In this document: positions 37,727 through 48,560 of the stretch, in pieces | How the letters are laid out: the number at the start of each line of letters is the position of its first letter | Position numbering within the stretch: the stretch's first letter is position 1 | From: Agroathelia rolfsii | Lineage: Eukaryota; Basidiomycota; Agaricomycetes; Amylocorticiales; Amylocorticiaceae | Reading direction: 5' to 3' | Assembly (NCBI GenBank): GCA_018343915.1 | Contig: JABRWF010000008.1 | Span: forward strand, 3,472,001 to 3,536,000 | DNA: 64,000 bases | Translations under genes and position numbers: made by a program | The notes under the pieces: generated by a model | Databases searched by the model: none | The model's input: only the letters and a program-made list of their open reading frames with translations | Told to the model about the DNA's origin: nothing

Positions 37727-38686
37727 CTATCGTCTATTTTCTAGCTCGGTATGTACATATGTTCTCAATGTGGTACTCATTTTTGAATTTACTAAATACC
37801 TGTTCTAGGGTTTTGACGATGTCATATCTCGTTCTGGTCTTGCAAATAAATTGTACGAGATTCTATTAACCTATGGCTTATGCCTTCAATCTTGAAAATC
37901 ACGAATAATTTTGATGAACCCCTTGTCTTAAATAGTCAGCAACTTCGGCTGCAACGCCGGTCTATTCTGGGTCACGGCCTGGCTCTACACAATCGCTACT
38001 GGCGCCAGCGCAGGCTTATTCTTTATCCGCGTGCGCGCCATATACGCCAACGACACTTTCATCACCTACATCTTCAGCATTCTCTGGGCGGCCCTCATGG
38101 TAGGCTGTTTCGCAACCTCGCTGACGATGGAAGGCCTCAGCGACGCCTCTAGCCCGAGTGAGCAGTGCTACTCAGTTGGAATTGGATCGGCTATACGTTC
38201 TCTCGGCGCCATTGGTAACCTGTTCTTCGATACGGGTCTGTTCTTTGCCATAATCTGGCGATTGCTGTACGGATTTATTCCTATGAGAGACTGGATGAAA
38301 ACCATCTTCACCACTAGGGGTCTTTCTGGAATTGCACAACGTCTTATGCAGAGCGGCATACAATATTATCTGTGAGTGTATCATAACTTTAGGTTAATGA
38401 CTAGCTTGTTCGAATTTCTGACTCAGATGACTTATGCTACTCGCACTACACTAGGATCTCGCTACTAACAAATATAGCCGTACTCTGCTTTAATAGTGCA
38501 GGGGATCCCTTGTCATTCAACAATCTGTCCATTCCACCTAGTGTCGCAATCACCACCCTCATGGCCTGCAGAACCATGCGCATGGTCCGAGGAAATGGCA
38601 GCACTGTCGTACCCTCCGATGGCCATGAGAATATGACAGACTTTCCGACCATGACATGGCAAGCCCGCACGGCGACAATGGTTTAG
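37727..38686 (+). CDS. Basidiomycete multipass membrane protein, 5' end unresolved
   Basis: Splicing three or more exons gives AIVYFLARVLTMSYLVL, then SNFGCNAGLFWVTAWLY and SAGLFFIRVRAIYAND, LFFDTGLFFAIIWRLLYGF, GLSGIAQRLMQSGIQYYL and a final exon ISLLTNIAVLCFNSAGD to ACRTMRMVRGN, ending with TAG at 38684-38686. The pattern (FLxR, CNA, FxFRVRAIY, DTxxFxAIxWRL, LxxxLxQSGIQYYL, tail RxxRxMRMVRG) is that of a large, functionally uncharacterised basidiomycete family with about seven membrane spans, GPCR-like in topology. Introns at about 37767-37799, 37857-37935 and 38372-38454 have good borders and keep frame. The 5' coordinate is the first exon I can support, not the start codon; the first membrane helix is missing, so the gene may be incomplete. 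Confidence 0.65.
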
Positions 38687-39553
38687 AGTGTGCTAACGAG
38701 CACTGACACCTTACTGTGATAACGAGATGGACTGAAACCGTCGGAACCTGCATAGCTAAGTACATGCACATCTCATATGTGTGCTAGATTCGTTTGCTTG
38801 GACCCTATTACCGCAGTAGCAGTGTCTGTTACGAGCTTATCATGACGTGTCACGACTGTAACGAACTGCTCGATTCTTTCGCGTCACGCCTTACCCACCT
38901 GTATCATTTCCTTTTATAGTATCACGTATTTGTTGTTTTAAATTATATAACTTATAATGGTCATAAGAAATCCCATTAAGGGTAATCAGTTTGTAGACAG
39001 AACTCCAAGTGTCCAATGCATGGCAAGCACAATATGTGTAATGAAGAAGAAAACACAGGAATTGAAATAAAGAGGGCCCAGGGAAATCCTGTCATTTAAT
39101 ACTTGAATATATTGGGAAAATGTATGTGCAATGAAACTTGACATTGCCGGTGGTATTTGGGTCTCTCATTTACAAATACAGGTAGTATCATCCTACCGTT
39201 ATTTACCTTCTTGACTTGTTCACAAACGATCTTCTCAGGCAGACCTCATTTGCAATGGCATTTCTCGAGCACCACATCAGAAACACCCCCCGGGCTCAAT
39301 AATAGCTTTTCTGTCTGACGTGAAGGTCACCCAAATTCACTTGTTGGTGCACATGATCTGCCGATACGGCTGGGCTACTACTTCTTCCAATAGACCCAAC
39401 TTCCGGTTCTCTATCATGATGCAAGTGGCATCGCAATCTTCTTCGAACGGCTTGCTTTGGTAGGTGCCAGTGGTCACCTGGGTTTATATAAAATGCCTTT
39501 AGCATTTATGCACGGCTTAATCTCGTATCTTCAAGTTCCCCACGACTATTCTC
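38687..39553. other. Spacer upstream of dioxygenase copy D
   Basis: No gene seen. Confidence 0.45.
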
Positions 39554-41152
39554 ATGAGTCTTCCGCCCGTCAAACCATACATTCCTGGCCCTGCGACAAC
39601 AGCAGATTGTTAGCATCGCCGTTAATATATTATATTTCTCCATATTCAAATCAGCCTTCTCCAGTGGACTATGCAGAGCTACCTATAATCGACCTGAATC
39701 AGACCCAGACGCCCGAAGGTCGTGTAGAGCTAGCCATCCAAGTCCGTGAGGCCATATCCAAGCAAGGCTTCTTCTATGCCATCAACCATGGGTACAGTAA
39801 GGCCGAGGTCTGCTATAAGTATCTAACATACACGCCCAATTTCTGAAGCATAGTATTATCTCACAGACAGAGCGCATTTTCAATATTGCCAACGTGCCTT
39901 TGGATGACGTCAATGCAGAGGAGAAGCAAGCATACATAGCACGAATTCAGGAGGATGGCTCGTTCCAAGGATACAAGCTCCGACAATACTGGGTATATTT
40001 TCCACTTGGATTGCTGCATAATAATATGACTGGCTGATGGGAGTAGCACATCGATAACGGCGTTCAAGATCAAATTGAACATTATAGTAGTTCGTGTTTA
40101 CGATGCTGCCTTTTCTATCAATACAGCTTATAGGTGTATATAATAAGTCAATCGAGACACGACCAAGAAGCCTCATCCTGTTCCCCTTCGGCCGTTCCTT
40201 CCTGAGATTGCTGCATTTGCAAAGCACAACTATAACAGGATTCTGCATCCCATCCTTCGGTGCGTATGCTCGACTACAACCCTTTGTAAATTACTCAATA
40301 ATTTCGTAGGCTTTTGTCCCTGGGCTTGGAATTACCCGAAGATACGCTGTCCGACTTACACCATTACGATGCAGTTGGAGAAACCTATCGTGAGTATTTT
40401 TTCTTATCTCAGAGCTGGAGTGTTATCAGGTAATTAACACGGCATCTACAGTTCGGTTTATGAAATAGTACGTGCTACACGGCGCTCTTCGTTGTCTCAT
40501 ACATGACATCGTCTACCACATCAGTTATCCGCGAAATGATGAAGATGAAGAAAAGACCAAAAATGTCTGGCTCAAGGGTCACACAGGTCTGTAACTGTCA
40601 TTCTTCTAACGCAAATATGAACTTTGAATCCTGTGTCTCAGATTTGGGAACGTTGACCATCCTGTGGTCTCAACCCGTAGCGGGCCTGCAGATCTTATCA
40701 TCGGATGGGAAATGGAGATGGGTCAGACACATTGATAACGCAGTGGTAAGTCCCGCTACGCTCAACGCATCGTTGCCAGAGGTACTTTAAAAAAAAAAAA
40801 TCTGCAGGTGGTCAACGTCGGAGATTCCATCGAGTTTCTCTCTGGAGGGTACTACAAGGCCACGATTCACCGTGTCATCCAGCCGCCCCCGGACCAAAGG
40901 AATCGGGCGCGTCTATCGGTGCTCATGTTTGCCATGGCGGATGACGACGTCAGGCTTACGCCGTTATCGTCCAGTCCCGTCCTGAAGCGGGTTGGGATCA
41001 AGAGAAGATTTGAAGATAAAGACGCACCTACGACGGAGGTATGGAGGAAAGGCCGAACGGCTGCTTATGGAACGACCGAGTTGAAGAAGAATGATACGGG
41101 CAGAGTTGAAGAGGAATACGTCGGCGGCGTGCTTGTAAAACATTACAACTGA
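39554..41152 (+). CDS. IPNS-like 2OG/Fe(II) dioxygenase, copy D
   Basis: It is a close paralogue of copy A with the same start (MSLPPVKPYIPGPATTAD), the same phase-1 first intron (LDYAELPIIDL after the join) and the same ending style (VLVKHYN). The core reads GFFYAINHGY, IERI/TERIFNIANVP, KLRQYWHIDNGVQDQ, and LPEDTLSDLHHYDAVGET. The iron motif is kept as HTD (GHT / DLGTLTILWSQP across an intron), the distal His is in ATIHRVIQPPPDQ, and the 2OG pair is R-L-S (RARLSVLMF). All joins inspected keep frame, so this copy looks functional. It is separated from copies A-C by about 20 kb and roughly seven unrelated genes, so it moved or the array was split. Substrate unknown. Confidence 0.87.
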
Positions 41153-41815
41153 CAACTTAGGACGATCACATCTATTTCTTCGATTAAAATAAATAAATAG
41201 TGGTCTATGTGTCTATGCTAATTTTTTGTTACTTGGTTGGATTTTGCATCATTATAATAAAAGACCGAGGAAACGCAGTCAAGATATCGAGTCTTCACCT
41301 AGCCATTCTATTGGATCTCTTCAAACTGTTATTTCATCCACGTTCCGTCAAAAAGGTTAAATAGAAAAAGAGACGATTTTTATTTTTAAAACCAAGTTCG
41401 GATAGTAATACAGGTGGGTGTGGATAGGTAATACAAGACCGGAAAGACAATTAATGACGTGACAAGAGTGCGTATACTACAAAGGAAATCGGGAGAGGGG
41501 GGGGGTATGGTCGATATAAAAAAATACAGGGTGTTTGCAAGCCGAGAGGAGAAAAAGAGGAGCTATAGAAACAGTTTTCGATGTAAAGGAGGAAAGCAAG
41601 TGTCTGAGAGTAATGAAGGTATCGTTACCGAGTGCAGCTTAGGGCTACGTTCTCGGCTGGATTGCATCGGTGTCTAGTAGAGACGATGATTTACCGTCGA
41701 TGCCATGAAACCAGTCACGACAAAGGCGGGGTGTTGTGGAACGTAGTGTATGACGCGAAGCAAATTATGTGATGTTTCGTTGTTGTCGTTAATAATGCGA
41801 CCCTTTTTGAGGCTT
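41153..41815. other. Convergent 3' spacer, dioxygenase D / clp1
   Basis: No gene seen; A/T-rich 3' ends with a G8-run near 41497. Confidence 0.45.
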
Positions 41816-42798
41816 TTAGACCCTTCCGGAGGCGGCGAGGTTAATTGCGCCGAGGACAATCTCCCATGCGAGGTCCATGCAGTCCCACAAGCCGGTGTCG
41901 AACACGCCGAGGGCGGTTGCGTTCCTCCACAAGCCGTTGATGCGCCTGGTGATCTGCAACAGGGCGTTAACGTCACTGCGCTGAGATCGGGCCAGGGCTG
42001 TGGCCAGCGAGTGAACAGCCTGAGTGTTCTGCAGGGTACTCTTGATCGTGGACGAGGAGAGGGAAGAAAGAAGCTGGGGTGGGAGTGCCGAGGATGGGAT
42101 GAAGGCCGTCAGGAGCTGAGCCATATTAGAAGTGTAGATGTATGCGTGCAGGGCAGGGAATGCGGATGGCGAGGGCAAAGTGAGCGTCACGAGAGGCAAG
42201 GAGGAGGATGAGTTGGAATGGGGCAGGGAGGGAAGGTGCGCGCAATAGGCAGTCATCACGAGAGCGTGAGTGGCCACGATAGGGGCATGGTCCGGTGTGC
42301 TGTGAGAAACCCTGAGCGGCGATGTCGCGTTGGCTGCGGGCACGATGGCGAGGACGTGCGTGGGGTTGTTGTGAGGCGCGCCGAGGCGAACTGGGACGGT
42401 GCGCGTGTTGGGAAGTTGTGCGCGAGAAATAGAAGAGGAAGGCAATTGAGTCGCGGCAAGCGCGTTCATCATTCTGTAAAAAGAATCACATCTGTGTTAG
42501 AAAGGGGGCAAAACATGATGATGCAATGAAAGCAAACATACTGCTTGGCCTGTCCAGCAATGTTCCTGCGTACGTATTCAGTGGGCACATCGGCCAGTTC
42601 AGGTGCGACTGCAGCAATGCGCCTGCGATCGACCTCGACAAAGTTTGGGCGGGAGAGAGTGCGAGGCAGATTAAGGCTGCTTGGAGAGGGCATTGTGGGG
42701 GTCATGGGGGCATCGATATCAAACTCCCAGGTGACGCCCGCGTCATGGCTGGAGGAGTAGTTCTGGAGGGGAGCGGGGCGAGATGGGACGTGGAACAT
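41816..42798 (-). CDS. clp1: Clp1-like protein (clampless1 family)
   Basis: clp1 is needed in mushrooms and smuts for clamp connection formation and dikaryon proliferation downstream of the homeodomain mating factors. Exon 1 from 42798 (MFHVPSRPAPLQNY) carries FVEVDRRRIAAVAPEL and PTEYVRRNIAGQ. After an intron of about 55 bp comes MMNALAATQLPSSSIS, HVLAIVPAAN, THALVMTAYCAHLPSLP, LTLPSPSAFPALHAYIYT, and the conserved C-terminal block RINGLWRNATALGVFD and LWDCMDLAWEIVLGAINLA. The order of blocks and the Trp/Asp-rich end fit the Clp1 family as I know it; the length, about 300 residues, is slightly short. The stop is 41816-41818. Assignment is by recollection of family pattern, not alignment. Confidence 0.72.
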
Positions 42799-44096
42799 GT
42801 TTAAAGATTAGATGAATAGGAGAATGTAGTAATGGATTGGCTTGTAGAAGAGTGCCTCTTGAGTTGGCTGGCGCTGGCTAACTGGGTATTTGTTGTTGGC
42901 TGACATTGCTGGCAATGAGAGTGTCTATATAGGCCCATTGAGGCTGCCCAGACGGGAACAATGCAGGACACTTGCGAGTATGGTCGACAAGGCGTTGAGA
43001 AAGAGTAAACGCGCTTGAAACTCCGCCTGGCAAAGGAACGTCCAAAAGAGGCAAGCGGCCAAAGACATGCTGCACGCCCCAGCGCCTTGTACTCGTCTGC
43101 TTCGCACTCTGCGAACCCGGCTGAGGGGGCCAGCAACCGGTCAATAGCCAACAGGAGACCAATAGGCCATCGCCGTAAGGTGTGCCATCACTGCAGAAGC
43201 ATCACTGCTGCATCACCAAGGTTTGCTATTCCTCTTCAACACCTTCCGAGTCGGGCACTTGCCTTGTCCTCTCCCCCCGCCTCGCCCTTGTAGACGATTA
43301 GGAATGTCCAGAACGATAGTTTGTCTCCCTCCTCACGACGGCATCGTCTCCCGAGCTGTGAACGCCACACCTTGTAGTCATCCGTTGTCGTCGCCTTGTC
43401 GGATGCTCGTCCAAGCGCTGTTTTATGATGCTTTTCACCCATTCTCTCTCTCTCTCTCTAAATCATTTCCTTTGTCAAATCTTCATATGCAATTTCAACG
43501 TGAGCAAAAAAAAAAAAAAACTCCAAGAAGAAGAAGAAAAGGTACGGGATCAAAGCAACTGGCCCATTCGGTGGGTAGGTTGTCGGCTTCTATACGACAT
43601 CTCCGTTCGAGCCTAAAAACAAAACCTTGGGGCTGCTTCTTTTCTTGTGCCCATGATAATGATAACAGCACAAATTTCAATCTGAAACGCAGACACTCCG
43701 ATAGCTCCCTATTCGAAGGTTCACACAGTCATCAGCGTTCTTGTCGGCGGAAGACGGGAATGTCTGATAGTGATCTCATTGCCAGCAATCTTATTTGATC
43801 TTTATCAAGTGAGGATCCACTCAAAATTAGCGCTGGCACAGCATATAGGCATTCATTGCAATTGCTTTGTTTTACCATTTTGCCAAGTTTGTATGCATTT
43901 GTACTGAGTCTGTTTTCGAATGACATCAACCAATGGAGTCCGAGTGTGGGGTCCATCTGATCTTATTCCAAGTAAGCCTGGCTCACAATGGCGCTCATTG
44001 TAGGCGGAAGCAAATGACGAAAGAGGTCCATATCGGTCGCGCAATGGCCGTCCTGAGCCACTGCCACCTCCACTATCGATTGACTGTACTATCACC
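42799..44096. other. Divergent promoter region upstream of clp1
   Basis: About 1.3 kb without a supported gene. It contains a (CT)8 microsatellite at about 43444-43459 and an A14 run near 43507. Long upstream regions are common for developmental regulators. Confidence 0.45.
43444..43459. repeat. CT dinucleotide microsatellite
   Basis: Eight uninterrupted CT units in intergenic DNA. CT tracts occur often in fungal promoters near transcription starts. Confidence 0.85.
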
Positions 44097-44604
44097 ATGT
44101 CCGTCTCTGAATTCTCTCTGCGTCTTCAGCGTGGCAAGTCTGATTTTCTCTCACCCCCCCCCCCCTCCCCCTCCACAGCTAACGAGACCATTAGGCATTG
44201 CCGGTGGCTTTGCTCCGGCCATGCCATCCGCCATCTTAACGGCAACCTTGCCAGCCAACTCATCCAGTATCCTCGTCCAATCGGCCGTTCGCGTGGATGG
44301 CTCGCCCAACCTACAAGATTTAGCACCCAAAGTAGTTGATGTCAGTTCTGCAGAGACGGCTGGTCTCGTCCAAGAGCTACACGATATCCTCAAGAATCTA
44401 CCCACGGAACAGCCACCTGGAAGTGAGGATATCTATGGTCTTGATACTGGCATCGCTTGGGGTAGCGACGATCTTCAGTGGATGAACGGCGGTCGGGACG
44501 GTTGTGGAGGCGGCAACAGCTTCGTACAGGCAACTGATGAACAGAAAGAGCAGTTCAAGAAAGCAGTCGCTATCGTCGATGAACTTGACAAGAGAGGTGT
44601 TTAA
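44097..44604 (+). CDS. Small hypothetical protein
   Basis: I do not recognise it. The confident part runs from 44221 (MPSAILTATLPANSS) to the TAA at 44602-44604, about 127 residues, with LVQELHDILKNLPTEQP and an acidic Gly-rich segment before EQFKKAVAIVDELDKRGV. A plausible first exon starts at ATG 44097 (MSVSEFSLRLQRG) and would join by a GT-AG intron ending at about 44188 to KPLGIAGGFAPAMPSA; that intron contains a C14 run. The helical C-terminal half could be an interaction module. Confidence 0.5.
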
Positions 44605-44947
44605 TCATAATTAAAGGCCTGGTATGCATAAATGCAGTAAGTTAGCCGATGCTTCCTTGACTTGCTGAGAATATAGTTCTTATTAGTGACATAGATGATC
44701 AAACACTTGTATGTTGGAACTTACTCTAGTACTGTAGTAGTAATCCGTTATGCAAGAATGTACATCATAGTAACTCTAGTCCAAAACAATCACAATTATT
44801 TCCCACAAAGAGAGAATATGATAATCTCCCTACATGACCAGTATATAATCTCCAAAACGGGATACGGGATCTATTTACCGATTTTGGACAAGTAATCGAA
44901 GGCAGGCGACGTGTGCCGGCAAGACCGGGCCGGAAGATCTCTGCGCC
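44605..44947. other. Spacer upstream of SEC20
   Basis: No gene seen; 5' leader and promoter of SEC20. Confidence 0.45.
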
Positions 44948-46270
44948 ATGCCGCCATTGCCCACGACAGCGACTTTCAACGATGAAGCACAACAGCTAGT
45001 TGACTATCTCGAACGCTCGCAAAACGATATACAGACCTTTCAAATACCTCGTCTGAGACAATGTTCTTCCTCACTTGCGGAACAACAGAAGCTGGCGGCT
45101 GAATTGCGCGAGGACATGCAGACATTTGCCAGACGGGTTGAGGTGAGTGTTGTGCTCGAGGGTTTTACATAGGGGGTGAGCGCATCTGAATTGACCCAAA
45201 TTATGGTTTTCTAATGATCAGGCACTCGAGTTGGCCGTTGAAGATCACAAAGGACAAATGAAAAAGCAGCAAATCCGAGCTCGTGTCGATGAATTCCGAG
45301 AGGCTCATGCAAAGTGCGTTCTCAGCAGCATGCTGCAATACACACTCCGCTCCGGGTAACTGAATTCAGCACCAAATCAGAATGTCCAAGGATACTCGTG
45401 CAGCATTATTGGCATCCAAACGCTCCATTGACTCTCAGTCGTTATCGCAACGCGAAGAACTTTTACGCACTTCTGCAACCCGTGAAAAAGGACCTGATGC
45501 TAATGAAAAAGTGACGTATGTACTCTTCTGGAGAGATTCATCACATTTGAGCCTCAAGATTCGACCCATGTAGCGAAGATGCCCTGATGAAAGCTACCAA
45601 CGATGTTACAGAGGCGCTGCGTCGCACACTTGGGATGATGCAAGGAGAGCTCGAACGATCCGTCCTCTCCTCGCAGATGCTAGGTTGTCTATAATTTACT
45701 GCTATTTACACAGCTTACTGACATTTGACCCTAGAATCCTCCACCGCTACCATGCGCAGCACATCTTCAGCCCATGACACCCTCCTAAACGTCATGGACA
45801 CCTCCAAGCAACTGGTCACAGCACTCGAAAAATCAGACTGGCTCGACCGCATGCTCATCATAGCCGGTCTCGTCTTCTTCTTCCTCGTCGTCGGTCTCAT
45901 CGTTAAACAACGAGTCATCGACCGCAGTCTGCGCATAGCGTTCTGGTGGACTCGCTTTGTACCAGACTTTAGCGGAGACGCTGCCCTCCTTCACGCTGAA
46001 GAAGGGCTGGCACAAACCATCGCAACCGCATCTAGTATCGTGGCTTCTCTTGGCACCACGGCTCTGGTGGTGGCTACCACCTCGCTTCCGTTACCGTCAT
46101 CTTCTGTCAAAATATCTTCTGCTCCGCAAGTTACCGAGGTAATTCAGACTACCACTGAGACAACACTCGAGTCTTTGCTGGAGACGTCAGAACTCGACAC
46201 GGCTGTAACTTCTGTATCTCTGATGCCTACACCCATACCTGATCACGACGCTCTACATGACGAACTGTGA
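44948..46270 (+). CDS. SEC20: SNARE protein Sec20
   Basis: Sec20 (BNIP1 in animals) is an ER-resident SNARE of the Dsl1/Ufe1 complex for Golgi-to-ER retrograde fusion. The start ATG 44948 (MPPLPTTATFNDEAQQL) opens a helical N-terminal region (LREDMQTFARRVE, ELAVEDHKGQMKKQQI, SKDTRAALLASKRSID). The Sec20 SNARE segment is in the last exon: STATMRSTSSAHDTLLNVM and DTSKQLVTALEKSDWLDR, followed by the membrane anchor MLIIAGLVFFFLVVGLIV (about 45850-45904) and the basic KQRVIDRSLR. A Ser/Thr/Val-rich luminal tail of about 110 residues follows, longer than usual, with no retrieval HDEL at the very end but DALHDEL as the last seven residues; HDEL is therefore present as the terminal tetrapeptide, as in yeast Sec20. 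The stop is 46268-46270. About five introns. Confidence 0.88.
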
Positions 46271-46529
46271 TCTACCTAATGATTTTTTTTTTTTTTACTT
46301 CCCTTCAAGATTTCTGTTAATGATTACACCCCTAACGTTATTCGTCTGATCGGCTTGAATTCTACTTTTTATTTTGAGTGTAACTCGCAAGTTGGTTATT
46401 ATAAGTGAAAAGTACATAAATAATCAAGGTAAATATCGTGTATAACTAGTTTCCACCATAACCTGAAAACAAAGAGCCTGTTATGTTCCCTGCTTCAATT
46501 ATTCAACGTTTTCCGATCCAATATCTGTT

Positions 46530-47881
46530 TTACTGTTCCTCCGTGGTGTTCATTCTCGCGCGCCGGTTGAGAGCACAGACGAGGACGTGCCTCAAAGCGT
46601 CGATCTCGAGCCAAAGCGCCTTCTCCACAAAGCCAACATCTTCGATGTTGCGGCTCAACCCGTCAAGAGCGATGCAAGCCGAATCCAGCCCTTCGTCTTT
46701 CGCCATCCTCGCATCCATCTCGGCGAGGTCGCGGGCGACTGAGTCAAGCGTGGGCAGCGTAGACGCCATGGACATTACTTGGGGTGGTGGTGGTGGTGGC
46801 GGCGGCGTTGGTGTTGGTGTTGGTGTCGGTATAGGGCTCGAAGTGTCGTATGCACTACCACGACGGTGAAAGATCTTGCTCTTCTTTTTCCTGATCACAT
46901 GTGGCAGCATGAATGACGATGGCGGCTGTGTTGACTGCTGCTGCTGCTGCTGTCTGGGAGTAGCAGCACCTGTAGGGTTCAACATACCTAACACAAGTGC
47001 GGGATGTGCGATATCTCTGATCCACTCCGGTATGATCACGCGCATGAGCTCCGCTTGGTTACGCGTGTGGAAATAGACCACGAGCGGGGGGAACGTTCTC
47101 AGGTGCTGGACACGCATGGCGACCCGAGGCAGATCGCCACCAACGACTCGCGGCGGAAGCACGTACGCGTTGGCCAGATTGGGCGTGGAAAGCAAGAATA
47201 GCAGGTCGTTGATTGGCTGTTCTAGCATCGGTATGACAGAATCATTTGGGACAGAAACAGAGGAGTAGATTTGGAGGATGTGTGTGGCCGCGAGGGGACG
47301 AGGGGAGATCATCTGCTCAGGTGTGCTGAGCATGAGCGGGCCCCAGACTTTCACACCGCCAAGGGTGTCTCCTCGAGGGACGGCGGGATTCTTGGGAACT
47401 TCACTACTCTGAGGTGGGCCATGTGGCACAATCGGGATATGACCTGCATTGAAGCTTGGCCTAGGGAGATTAAAAACGATGGCGTCTCGTCTAGTATCAT
47501 GGCTTTGGGAAGAAGACGCGCTCTTGCGATGAATGCGAACTTGGGTCCTATATAACCAATTGCTGGAAGAGACCCAAAATTAACATGTTCAATGGGATAG
47601 TATCTTCAGTAGTAAATGGGAGTGAACCTTTACTTGTTTGTTCCATGAGTTGAGCGAATACGCAGCATGTGGCGAAGTTCTTCAATGGATCTTGAACTCA
47701 TGAGGACATCTTCTCGATCAGGCGAAATGTTGGCCAGTATGCGTCTGTTGATAGGGCGCTCAATTCTTAAGGAAGAGTCTGATGACGCCAGAGAGTCGAT
47801 AGACGATGACGACGAGCTGGAGTCTGAATGTTTTCCCAGTCTGAGAATCTCGAGCGTAGGGACGTTCTTTGGCGTAGACAT
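46530..47881 (-). CDS. Diverged Clp1-like paralogue
   Basis: Exon 1 (47881 to about 47632) encodes MSTPKNVPTLEILRLGKHS, a Ser-run and SRSIEELRHMLRIRSTHG. A 50-70 bp intron joins in phase 2 to NNWLYRTQVRIHRKS and a long exon to the TAA at 46530-46532; about 430 residues. Parts align with the neighbouring clp1: LPRVAMRVQHLRTFPPLVVYF against LPLVTLTLPSPSAFPALHAYI, AELMRVIIPEW against AQLLTAFIPSS, and a C-terminal SRNIEDVGFVEKALWLEIDA with ALRHVLVCALN against GLWRNATALGVFDTGLWDCMD and AWEIVLGAIN. Between them is a disordered insert with a Q6 run and a (PT)4-P8 tract. The position 4-6 kb from clp1 on the same strand fits an old tandem duplicate. It may regulate development, but this is inferred. 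Confidence 0.58.
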
Positions 47882-48560
47882 CACGAAGATCGTTTAAAAG
47901 AGCGTGTGATTTGCAGTTGACCAGCAACAAAGTTAGAGATGAATAGAGGTATTTGGGATTGTCTTCCCAAAGTCAATTAGACGATTTTAAACTGGGGATG
48001 TGATAGCATTCCATTTGGTTATGTATGGCACCGTTATATGCTAACAGAAGAGCCACCGGATGGGACTATCCAGTGGCGGTGGTTTGCGATAAAACGAGAT
48101 ATATGCGTGTCTTTGACCATGCGGCCTGAGGAGCTGGTAAGTGGTACAAGGTAAGGCGTGCACAAAGCGGAGCACTAAATTCTCTTTATGCCAGAACGCA
48201 GGCTGCCACAATTCAGTTCCGTCCTGCATCAAATGCCCGCAAAGAATATTTATCCCCCAGTATCAAAGTTATGGTACTGACATCTTGCCAGTATACCATG
48301 AAAGAGAAAATGCAGATATTGGCCAGGAAAATCATACATGAAGATTCTTCAGTCCTCGATTGATATCATAGTGACAGGCATTATAAAGTATTGCATTCAA
48401 GATAAGATATTAGCTTGTAGATACAGATGATTATATGCAAATGCTGTGCTATGTGGCCACATCTGTATGCACTGGCCGGTGCATAACGCAATACTTGACA
48501 TTGCTTCTTGGTTGCTTCGGGGTATATATATATATACCATAGTCCTTTCAGTGGGAACGG
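47882..48560. other. Promoter region of the Clp1-like paralogue
   Basis: No gene seen. A palindromic TA-repeat (GGTATATATATATATACC) lies at about 48520-48539. Confidence 0.45.
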
